Below the pieces are notes generated by a model, which searched no databases, had not been told where the DNA came from, and was given only the letters and a program-made list of their open reading frames with translations. From assembly GCA_002399975.1 (NCBI GenBank), contig DHER01000080.1:1-39928 (forward strand): a stretch of DNA of 39,928 nucleotides, in the 5' to 3' direction. Source of the stretch: Firmicutes bacterium UBA4845. Lineage in GTDB: Bacteria; Bacillota; Clostridia; Tissierellales; Sedimentibacteraceae. The translations under genes were made by a program, and so were the position numbers. Positions within the stretch are counted from its first letter, which is position 1, and the number at the start of each line of letters is the position of its first letter. Below are positions 7,373 to 14,445 of the stretch, piece after piece.

Positions 7373-9178
7373 TTGGACAGAAAAAAATTTATAAGGAACT
7401 TTTCGATAATAGCCCATATAGATCACGGCAAGTCAACATTGGCAGATAGGTTAATAGAAAATACAGGGCTTATTTCCCATCGTGAAATGCATGAACAGGT
7501 TTTGGACAACATGGATCTGGAAAGAGAGAGGGGAATAACGATTAAACTTCAGACTATCAGCCTTTTGTACAAAGCCCAGAACGGAAACGAATATACCTTA
7601 AATTTAATAGATACTCCGGGTCATGTGGACTTTAATTACGAAGTGTCAAGAAGTTTGGCGGCATGTGAAGGTGCTGTTCTTGTGGTCGACGCAACTCAGG
7701 GAATTGAGGCCCAGACTCTGGCAAATGTATATCTTGCCTTGGATCAGAATTTGGAAATAGTTCCTGTAATCAATAAAATCGACCTGCCCAGCGCCAGGCC
7801 GGATGAAGTAAAGCAGGAAATAGAAGAAGTAATAGGGATTGACTGTGAAAATGCCCCCCTTATATCAGCTAAGGAAAACATCAATATAAATCAGGTGCTT
7901 GAGGCAATAGTGAAACAGATTCCTGCACCCAGCGGAGATGAAAATGATCCGCTTAGGGCTCTTGTGTTTGATTCATATTACGATAGTTACAGAGGTGTTG
8001 TTGCATATATAAGAATTAAAGAAGGCCAGGTCAAAAAGGGAGACAAAATAAGGATGATGTCAACAGGCAAGTCCTTTGAAGTTACTGAGACGGGTATAAT
8101 TTCACCTGGACAGAAACCTGTAACTGCATTGTATTCAGGGGATGTGGGTTATTTGTGTGCCAGCATGAAAGAAGTAAAAAGCTGCCTGGTGGGCGATACA
8201 ATAACAAATGATGATAATCCGGCAAAAGAGCCGCTCCCCGGATATAAAAAAGTAATGCCAATGGTTTATTGCGGGATATACCCTGCAGAAGGAGAGGAAT
8301 TCAATTCTGTAAGAGATGCATTGGAAAAACTTCAAGTTAACGATGCATCCCTGACATTTGAGCCGGAGACGTCGATAGCCCTGGGATTTGGTTTCAGGTG
8401 CGGCTTTTTAGGACTTCTGCACTTGGAAATAGTTCAGGAAAGGCTTGAAAGGGAATTTAACTTAGATATTATTGCTACAACTCCCAGCGTTATTTACAAG
8501 GTTTATAAAACAAACGGCGAAATGGTAATACTACAGAACCCTACAAACATGCCTGATGTGCAGGAAATTGAATATATGGAGGAGCCTATTGTAAGTGCAT
8601 CTATAATGACTCCTTCAGAATATGTTGGACCAATTATGGAATTTTGCCAAAACCGCAGAGGTGCATTCGAAAACATGGAATATATAGAGGCTACAAGAGT
8701 AATACTTCATTACAAGCTTCCATTAAACGAGGTTATCTATGATTTCTTTGATGCGCTTAAATCTAAAACCAGAGGATATGCATCGTTGGACTATGAACTT
8801 CAAGGCTATGTAGCCTCCGAACTTGTTAAAATGGATATACTTATAAACGGAGAGTTAGTTGATGCGTTTTCAATTATAGTTCATAAGGACAAGGCTTATG
8901 AAAGAGGAAGAGCCATTGTGGAGAGACTAAAGGATGTAATACCAAGGCACCTGTTTGCTATTCCTCTTCAGGCTGCAATAGGAGGCAAAATAATTGCCAG
9001 AGAAACAGTTAAAGCCCTGAGAAAAGATGTATTGTCCAAGTGCTACGGAGGAGATATAACAAGGAAAAAGAAGCTTCTTGCAAAGCAGAAAGAAGGCAAG
9101 AAACGCATGAGGCAAATAGGCAATGTTGAAGTTCCTCAGGAAGCATTTTTAGCTGTTTTGAAATTTGACGAAGATTAA
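7373..9178 (+). CDS. lepA: Elongation factor 4 (LepA) GTPase
   Basis: LepA is a ribosome-associated translational GTPase related to EF-G. It is proposed to back-translocate stalled ribosomes or aid 30S subunit assembly. The 601-residue protein shows all GTP-binding motifs: AHIDHGKST (14-22), RGITIK, DTPGHVDF, NKIDLP and SAKEN. The LepA-specific C-terminal domain is present, with YGGDITRKKKLLAKQKEGKKRM and VPQEAFLAVLK. Length is normal (about 600). The start is a TTG at 7373 behind GGGAGGAAA. In Bacillus subtilis lepA is followed by hemN and hrcA; here it is followed after 16 bases by a lemA-like gene, most likely in the same transcript. Confidence 0.96.
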   Translation: MDRKKFIRNFSIIAHIDHGKSTLADRLIENTGLISHREMHEQVLDNMDLERERGITIKLQTISLLYKAQNGNEYTLNLIDTPGHVDFNYEVSRSLAACEGAVLVVDATQGIEAQTLANVYLALDQNLEIVPVINKIDLPSARPDEVKQEIEEVIGIDCENAPLISAKENININQVLEAIVKQIPAPSGDENDPLRALVFDSYYDSYRGVVAYIRIKEGQVKKGDKIRMMSTGKSFEVTETGIISPGQKPVTALYSGDVGYLCASMKEVKSCLVGDTITNDDNPAKEPLPGYKKVMPMVYCGIYPAEGEEFNSVRDALEKLQVNDASLTFEPETSIALGFGFRCGFLGLLHLEIVQERLEREFNLDIIATTPSVIYKVYKTNGEMVILQNPTNMPDVQEIEYMEEPIVSASIMTPSEYVGPIMEFCQNRRGAFENMEYIEATRVILHYKLPLNEVIYDFFDALKSKTRGYASLDYELQGYVASELVKMDILINGELVDAFSIIVHKDKAYERGRAIVERLKDVIPRHLFAIPLQAAIGGKIIARETVKALRKDVLSKCYGGDITRKKKLLAKQKEGKKRMRQIGNVEVPQEAFLAVLKFDED

Positions 9179-9194
9179 AAGGAGAAAAAATAAA

Positions 9195-9761
9195 ATGAAA
9201 AAAGGAACTATAGTTTTAATAGTTGTATTAGCTGTCATAGCAATATTTGCATTGAGTGTTTTTGGAAGCTACAATTCATTGGTTTCATTGGATGAAGATG
9301 TTAATACGCAATGGGCCAATGTGGAAAGCAAGCTCCAAAGAAGATATGATTTGATTCCCAATCTGGTAGAATCTGTTAAAGGAGCTATGTCCCAAGAAAA
9401 AGAAGTGTTTACAGCAATTGCAGATGCCAGGTCAAGGTTGGCTGGAGCTGGAACAACTACTGAAAAGGTTGAGGCATCCAACGAATTGGAAGGAGCATTG
9501 TCAAGGCTGCTGGTTGTTGTTGAAAATTACCCTGAATTAAAATCAAATCAAAATGTTACAGGATTAATGGATGAACTGTCAGGAACAGAAAACAGAATTT
9601 CCACGGAAAGAGACAGGTACAACGAGACAGTAAGGAAGTATAACAGAAAAATAAGGTCATTCCCTTCGAATATACTGGCGGGGATGTTCGGATTCGATGA
9701 AAGACCGTATTTTGAAGCAACTGAAGGAGCTGAGACAGCACCTCAGGTAAACTTTGATTAG
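9195..9761 (+). CDS. LemA family membrane protein
   Basis: This 188-residue protein has one N-terminal membrane helix (about 4-24) and an extracytoplasmic or cytoplasmic helical LemA domain (PF04011). The family core is visible: YNSLVSLDEDVNTQWANVESKLQRRYDLIPNL in parts, then AIADARSRL, NYPELKSN and RDRYNETVRKYN. LemA proteins have no settled biochemical role. They are often encoded beside TPM-domain proteins or membrane proteases, as here. I chose the ATG at 9195, which follows AAAGGAG by ten bases; the longer reading from 9165 overlaps the end of lepA and adds MTKIKRRKNK. The TPM-domain gene starts 20 bases after the stop, so the two are surely co-transcribed. Confidence 0.9.
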   Translation: MKKGTIVLIVVLAVIAIFALSVFGSYNSLVSLDEDVNTQWANVESKLQRRYDLIPNLVESVKGAMSQEKEVFTAIADARSRLAGAGTTTEKVEASNELEGALSRLLVVVENYPELKSNQNVTGLMDELSGTENRISTERDRYNETVRKYNRKIRSFPSNILAGMFGFDERPYFEATEGAETAPQVNFD

Positions 9762-9780
9762 TATTCGGAGAGTGATACAT

Positions 9781-10590
9781 TTGAGAAAAAAACTATTGCC
9801 GCTAATTCTGACAGTCATATTAATAATTTCCGGTATCCCTGCCTACGGGCAGGATGTTCAGCTGCCTGAGCCTACAAGAGAATTTTATGTCAATGATTTC
9901 GCCGGTGTTATAAGCGGCGACACCGAAAAAAACATGGTCCAGGTAAACTTGAATTACGAGAAAACAAAAGAAAAGCCTCAGATAGTGGTGGCAACAGTAC
10001 AAAACCTTCAGGGATTAGATGAAAATAAATATGCCGTGGAGTTGTTTGAAAAATGGGAAATTGGTAATGAACAGTATGACAATGGAGTTTTGGTACTGCT
10101 TTCGATGGAAGAAAGACGAGTAAAAATTGAAGTAGGCTATGGGCTTGAGGGGGCAATAACAGATGCCGAATCAGGGAGAATACTGGATGAATCAATAGAT
10201 TATCTTTCAGCAGGAGATTATTCTTCCGGCTTGGAATATATTTTTTACCGTCTTGCCCAAGATGTAAATGAAGAATATGATTATGACAATGATGAGGTTT
10301 TCAGCAACGTAAATTATAACGTTCCTCAAGAGAGCAGAAGTTCTTCTAACTCGGCCGGTTTAGGCAAATTAATTTTGCTGATTATTATAATTATAATAAT
10401 CAACGGTTTTGGCGGCGGCGGAGGAAGGCGAAGGCGACGCCGCAGTACATTCTTCCCTGTGATTTTTCCAAGAAATCCGGGAAGCGGCGGTTTTGGCGGA
10501 AGCTCCGGTGGATTCGGCGGAGGGGGCTTTGGTGGAAGTTCCGGTGGCGGAGGTCGTTCCGGCGGCGGTGGAGCAAGCCGTGGATTTTAA
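9781..10590 (+). CDS. TPM-domain secreted/membrane protein (YgcG-like)
   Basis: The product has an N-terminal signal peptide (about 1-24, LPLILTVILIISGIPAYG), a TPM domain (PF04536, about 35-155) with FYVNDFAGVIS, IVVATVQNL, NGVLVLLS and KIEVGYGLEGAITD, a second membrane helix (about 195-207), a patch of six arginines and a glycine/serine-rich tail. This layout is that of the YgcG/TPM family found next to LemA. TPM domains have been linked to photosystem repair in plants and to metal-dependent acid phosphatase activity, but the bacterial role is unclear. The TTG at 9781, ten bases after GGAG, makes a clean signal peptide; the frame is open upstream to 9754 inside the lemA end. The tail repeats (GGFGGSSGG-type) are low complexity. 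Confidence 0.85.
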   Translation: MRKKLLPLILTVILIISGIPAYGQDVQLPEPTREFYVNDFAGVISGDTEKNMVQVNLNYEKTKEKPQIVVATVQNLQGLDENKYAVELFEKWEIGNEQYDNGVLVLLSMEERRVKIEVGYGLEGAITDAESGRILDESIDYLSAGDYSSGLEYIFYRLAQDVNEEYDYDNDEVFSNVNYNVPQESRSSSNSAGLGKLILLIIIIIIINGFGGGGGRRRRRRSTFFPVIFPRNPGSGGFGGSSGGFGGGGFGGSSGGGGRSGGGGASRGF

Positions 10591-10618
10591 ATCAATCTAA
10601 TTAAGTTTAATATTGTAA

Positions 10619-10670
10619 TCCTGAGCCAGGCGAGAGACTAAGAAATGAGTCTCACTGCCTGAACTCAGGA
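10619..10670. repeat. Long imperfect hairpin after the TPM gene
   Basis: TCCTGAG (10619-10625) pairs with CTCAGGA (10664-10670), CAGGC with GCCTG, and GAGACT with AGTCTC, leaving short internal loops and an apical loop near AAGAAATG. No T-run follows, so it is an unusual terminator at best. The right arm resembles a sequence at about 11500-11520. Confidence 0.6.
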
Positions 10671-10680
10671 CTACAAAAAT

Positions 10681-10878
10681 TTAAGAAATTTTCCCCAAGA
10701 ATATTATTTCGTCTGTTTCGGCGTTTGTGATAAAAAGACAATTTTCCTCCCAGTTTGATGATCCTAAGTATCCAATCCTGTCATCCCATGCAATGTCATA
10801 TTCATCCTTGGCAACCTTTTCACCATCTACATAATATTCTATTTCAAATTTAATTAATTTAAACCTTATTTTTAATTT
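10681..10878 (-). pseudogene. Orphan 3' coding remnant without a start
   Basis: The minus strand reads 65 open codons ending in TAA at 10683-10681, preceded by an in-frame stop at 10881-10879 and with no ATG, GTG or TTG in a usable place. The product looks protein-like: FEIEYYVDGEKVAKDEYDIA, then WDDRIGYLGSSNWEENCLF and ITNAETDEIIFLGKIS. It is more polar and varied than random AT-rich frames. I do not recognise the family. The rest of the 411-base gap between genes holds a hairpin and a promoter. Confidence 0.4.
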
Positions 10879-10885
10879 TTATACG

Positions 10886-10914
10886 TTGCATTAAATGTAC
10901 AAGTTTATTATAAT
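10886..10914 (+). promoter_or_regulatory. Promoter for the NimA-like gene
   Basis: TTGCAT (10886-10891), a 17-nt spacer and TATAAT (10909-10914) make a good housekeeping promoter, about 85 bp ahead of the start codon. Confidence 0.6.
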
Positions 10915-11001
10915 ATATTTTGAATAAGGTTTTATTAATTTTAATAGTGCATAATCAATTGCTTTAAATTATATTAAATTAAAGGATTAAAGGAGGAGAC
11001 T

Positions 11002-11487
11002 ATGTTTAGGAAGATGCGAAGGAGCAAACAATTACTATCAATGGAGGATACCATAGCCGTAATGGACAGATGTACAAATGGTGTTCTGGCATGCCATGGC
11101 AATGACGACTATCCCTATGCAGTTCCCGTTAGCTATGTATATTTCAATGGTAAAATATATTTTCATTCAGCAAAAGAAGGACATAAAATTGATGCCATTA
11201 CCAAAAATCCAAAAGTATCTTTTTCGGTAATAGACGAAGATACTATAGTAAGCGAGGAATATACCACTTATTTTCGCAGTGTTATTGCTTTCGGCAAAGC
11301 AAGAATTGTACAGGGTGACGAACGGCTGAAAGCTTTTGAGGTTTTAGTTGAAAAATATTCCGGAGATCAGCCTGAAGAAGCTAAACATAAAGAAATAGCC
11401 GGATGTACCAGAGCTTATATTATTGCAATTGATGTGGAGTACATAACCGGTAAGGAAGCTATTGAATACGTTAAGCAAAGGAAATAA
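11002..11487 (+). CDS. NimA-like pyridoxamine 5'-phosphate oxidase-fold flavoprotein
   Basis: The 161-residue protein fits the split-barrel FMN-binding family that includes NimA nitroimidazole reductases (PF12900). The recognisable order is an N-terminal MRRSKQ, GVLACHG, YPYAVPVSYVYFNGKIYFHSA, GHKIDAI, NPKVSFSV and a C-terminal IIAIDVEYITGKEA. These proteins bind FMN or other flavins as dimers. Some reduce nitro drugs, but most are of unknown substrate. The start ATG is five bases after AAGGAGGAG. The gene has its own promoter and stands alone, convergent with the next gene. Confidence 0.8.
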   Translation: MFRKMRRSKQLLSMEDTIAVMDRCTNGVLACHGNDDYPYAVPVSYVYFNGKIYFHSAKEGHKIDAITKNPKVSFSVIDEDTIVSEEYTTYFRSVIAFGKARIVQGDERLKAFEVLVEKYSGDQPEEAKHKEIAGCTRAYIIAIDVEYITGKEAIEYVKQRK

Positions 11488-11513
11488 AAATTAACATAAG
11501 CTCACTGCTTGAA

Positions 11514-12236
11514 TCAAGACAGAATAATTTGGTTGTTATGACTTATTTCTATTACGTTTGTATCGGTGTGTTCCTGTGACTTTTTAAAATTCAATGTTAG
11601 CTTAAAATCTTCCCAAAAATGCATCGGAATGAAAATTTTGGGTTTTAACTTTTCAATAAAGTACTGCCCGCCGAAGACATAATTGTCTTCAAGCCTTCCA
11701 TCTACCGGAAAGAATGCAATATCTATATTTGTATTTATACAGATTATTTTGTCTATAATAGACTTAAAAGCATCTTCCATTTCCTTTTCTTCCTCCGGCG
11801 TGTCATCAGGCCATTTCCACCAATTTAAATCACCTGCATGGAAAATGTTTATTCCGTCCACGTTGACAAGAAAGCTTATTCCCTGGTCTGTGGATCCAAA
11901 GGTGCTTATTTTTAAATTGTTTATTGTAAATTCCTCGCCTTGTTTTGCTGTGTGAAGATTTTTTACTTTGTTATACAGTTTTATGTCACTGCTTAATATG
12001 TAGTAGGTATTTTCTTTTTCGTTGATCCAGGAAAGTACTTTCGTGCTGAAATGGTCATGGTGGTTGTGGGATGAAAAAATATACAGGGGTTTACGGCTTT
12101 TGAGTATATTTCCGAGAAGTTCCTTGAAATCAAAATCTTCTTTCGGATCCTTCTTGTTTTTAAAATAATCAAATATAAATATTGAACTTTGGGTTTCAAT
12201 GGCAAAACAGCTGTGATATATATAGTATATTTTCAT
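11514..12236 (-). CDS. Metallo-beta-lactamase-fold hydrolase (UlaG-like)
   Basis: This 240-residue single-domain protein has the HxHxDH zinc motif in SHNHHDHFS (about residues 56-64), HAGDLNWW in the central part, and MHFW near the C-terminus. It has no membrane segment. The short N-terminal strand pair (KIYYIYHSCFAIE, IFIFDYF) is typical of the UlaG/YtnP-like branch that acts on phosphodiester or lactone substrates. The substrate is unknown. The start has AGGAGG five bases upstream. A TATAAT lies on the minus strand at 12280-12275, with only a weak -35. The gene is convergent with the NimA-like gene and divergent from the helicase. Confidence 0.8.
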   Translation of the reverse strand: MKIYYIYHSCFAIETQSSIFIFDYFKNKKDPKEDFDFKELLGNILKSRKPLYIFSSHNHHDHFSTKVLSWINEKENTYYILSSDIKLYNKVKNLHTAKQGEEFTINNLKISTFGSTDQGISFLVNVDGINIFHAGDLNWWKWPDDTPEEEKEMEDAFKSIIDKIICINTNIDIAFFPVDGRLEDNYVFGGQYFIEKLKPKIFIPMHFWEDFKLTLNFKKSQEHTDTNVIEISHNNQIILS

Positions 12237-12400
12237 ATATCCTCCTGTAAATTTTAATGTTTTAATTGTGTTACATTATAAGTGCATATACTTTACTATA
12301 TTTTGTATATTTTAGCAAGTAAATAAGTATTATTTTTTACTACTTAGCTTGTGAAGTAGAGAGCATCTATTCTAAAATTATTTATTATTAAAAAAAATAT

Positions 12401-12429
12401 TTGTAATTATTAAATATGCAATGTATAAT
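12401..12429 (+). promoter_or_regulatory. Promoter for the DEAD-box helicase
   Basis: TTGTAA (12401-12406), a 17-nt spacer and TATAAT (12424-12429) predict a start near 12436. This leaves a leader of only about 30 nt before the chosen ATG. Confidence 0.6.
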
Positions 12430-12467
12430 GAGAAGTTAATAAAAATAAAATGAGGTTGATAAAATTA

Positions 12468-14093
12468 ATGAAAATCGAAAATGTAAATTTGAATGAAAAT
12501 ATTCAGAGATCTTTAGATGATATGGGTTTTGATGAATGCACTCAGATTCAGCAGGAGACTATCCCTGTAATACTGGAAGGAAGAGATATAATCGGCCAGT
12601 CAAATACAGGTACAGGCAAAACTGCAGCGTTTGGAATACCTATACTTCAAGAAATAGATAAAAATTTAAGAATGCCCCAGGCTATGGTCATACTGCCTAC
12701 AAGAGAGCTGGCAGTTCAGGTTGCCAATGAATTCAGAAAAATGGGAAAGTATATGGAAGGTATTAAGACGGTAACAGTATATGGCGGCGCTGATATACGG
12801 CAACAGATAAAAAGATTAAAGGGAGGGGCACAGATTATTGTGGGAACTCCCGGAAGAATTATTGATTTAATAGACAGGCATGTTATAAAATTAAGCGAAC
12901 TAAATATAACAGTGCTTGATGAAGCTGACGAGATGCTTAAAATGGGTTTTAGAGAGGACATCGAGCTGATACTCGACAAAATAGGCCATTCAGTCCAGAC
13001 ACTTTTATTTTCTGCAACAATTCCGGTGGAAATGAAGAATATTATCAATAAATTTCTTAACAATCCTCAAATAATAAGAGTTCTCAGGGAAGGGATAACA
13101 GCCAAAGAGGTGAAACAAAATTATTTCCTGGTTAAAAATTCGGGAAAGGTTGAGGCATTAACAAGAATTATAGATACTTATACTCCCAAGCTTACGCTTA
13201 TATTTTGCAATACCAAAAAATCGGTTGACCACTTATATGAACAGCTGATTGAAAAAGGATACAACTGCGACAAGATACACGGTGATATAAAGCAGGCTCA
13301 GAGGCTTGATACACTAAACAAATTCAACAACGGATTAATAGATATATTAATTGCAACAGACGTTGCGGCAAGGGGCATTGATATAAAAGAAGTGGAAGCG
13401 GTTATTAACTTTGATGTGCCTGCAAAGGAAGATTATTACGTACATCGAATAGGAAGAACAGGCAGGGCAGGAAGAGAAGGAGCATCTTTTACCCTTGCTA
13501 CTTCTAAAGAAATGGGAAAAATTAAAAGTATTGAGAAATATACGAAAAAATCTATACGCAAAAGATCCATACCTACCGTAGACAAAGTGAATGAAGTAAA
13601 GCAGGATAAGTTTATAAGGAACATTGTTGATGTAATAGAAAAGGGAGATCTGGGAGAGAACAGAGAACTGGCTGCCAGGTTAATGTCCAAGGGCTATGAT
13701 GCCGAAACGTTAATAGCTGCAATGATTAAAAAGCTTGTTAAATTTGATTACTCTGAAGAAAGAGATTTAAATGACACGATGCCTGAACGTAGAAAGAGAG
13801 GCAGCGCAAAAATTCTTAAGGATACAGTTAAATTCCATGTTAATTTGGGCAGAAGACAAGGAATTCGTCCCGGTGATATATTAGGTGCCATTGCAGGTGA
13901 ATGTGATATACCGGGAAGTGATATAGGCGAAATTGAAGTGCTTGAAAACTACTCTTTTTTCAATGTAGCGTCAAAGCATAAAAACCACATACTGAGTAAG
14001 ATGAAAAATGCTCAGATTAAAGGACAGAATGTTGTGATAGAACTGTCAAATGAAAAAAGATCAAGGCGCGGAAGAAGTAAGTCGAAGAGATAG
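12468..14093 (+). CDS. DEAD-box RNA helicase with DbpA-type RNA-binding domain
   Basis: The 541-residue protein carries the full set of DEAD-box motifs: a Q motif (FDECTQIQ), SNTGTGKT, PTRELAVQ, GTPGRI, DEAD, SAT, IFCNTKKSVD, ATDVAARGIDI and HRIGRTGRAG. The last about 75 residues (FHVNLGRRQGIRPGDILGAI, then ENYSFFNVASKHKNHIL) form a DbpA RNA-binding domain (PF03880), followed by a basic tail SKRS-like end. This domain binds 23S rRNA in Bacillus YxiN and Escherichia coli DbpA/DeaD, so a role in ribosome assembly or cold adaptation is likely. I chose the ATG at 12468, preceded by GAGGTTG about 11 bases upstream. The ATG at 12450 would lie only about 14 bases from the predicted transcription start and adds MRLIKL. 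Confidence 0.93.
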   Translation: MKIENVNLNENIQRSLDDMGFDECTQIQQETIPVILEGRDIIGQSNTGTGKTAAFGIPILQEIDKNLRMPQAMVILPTRELAVQVANEFRKMGKYMEGIKTVTVYGGADIRQQIKRLKGGAQIIVGTPGRIIDLIDRHVIKLSELNITVLDEADEMLKMGFREDIELILDKIGHSVQTLLFSATIPVEMKNIINKFLNNPQIIRVLREGITAKEVKQNYFLVKNSGKVEALTRIIDTYTPKLTLIFCNTKKSVDHLYEQLIEKGYNCDKIHGDIKQAQRLDTLNKFNNGLIDILIATDVAARGIDIKEVEAVINFDVPAKEDYYVHRIGRTGRAGREGASFTLATSKEMGKIKSIEKYTKKSIRKRSIPTVDKVNEVKQDKFIRNIVDVIEKGDLGENRELAARLMSKGYDAETLIAAMIKKLVKFDYSEERDLNDTMPERRKRGSAKILKDTVKFHVNLGRRQGIRPGDILGAIAGECDIPGSDIGEIEVLENYSFFNVASKHKNHILSKMKNAQIKGQNVVIELSNEKRSRRGRSKSKR

Positions 14094-14161
14094 AGAGATA
14101 ATAGATATTACGGATAAATACTCGTAGCAGAATGCGGCAGAAAGAAAAATTAAAAAACAGG

Positions 14162-14191
14162 TTGACAAAATTTCATTTAAAGTAATATAAT
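14162..14191 (+). promoter_or_regulatory. Promoter for the thrS T-box leader
   Basis: A perfect TTGACA (14162-14167) and a perfect TATAAT (14186-14191) are separated by 18 nt. Transcription would start near 14198. Confidence 0.8.
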
Positions 14192-14197
14192 ATGTAA

Positions 14198-14421
14198 AAT
14201 GAACTATGATGGATCCAGTAAGACAGATACAGCAAAATAGAGATGGAAGATAAGGTGGAAGCTTCCTTTGCATGACTGTTTGAAAACTAATCCGGAGTTA
14301 AGACTGAAAGCGCAGTCGTAAGGTCTTGGTATGGATGCCTTAAATCCTTTGAGAATCAACTAAGGTGGAACCACGAATACTATCTCGTCCTTAAACAATT
14401 GTTTAAAGACGGGATTTTTTT
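14198..14421 (+). promoter_or_regulatory. T-box riboswitch (tRNA-Thr sensing) with terminator
   Basis: The leader contains the conserved T-box core AAGGTGGAACCACG (about 14363-14376), which pairs with the uncharged tRNA 3' end, an AGTAAGACAG segment and an AGAGATGG segment typical of stem I, and a terminator. The terminator stem is CTCGTC...TTAAAC / GTTTAA...GACGGG (14384-14413), followed by eight T residues. Uncharged tRNA would favour the antiterminator and allow thrS expression. The likely specifier is the ACT (Thr) codon at 14286-14288 in TGAAAACTAA, close to the base of stem I; this placement is an inference. Confidence 0.93.
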
Positions 14422-14445
14422 TGAAATAAAAAACTGGAGGTAGTT

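Noticed and set aside
10390..10588. GGC/GGA-rich repeats that could look like a tandem repeat array
   Set aside because: They are the codons of the glycine-rich tail of the TPM-domain protein, irregular in unit and length.
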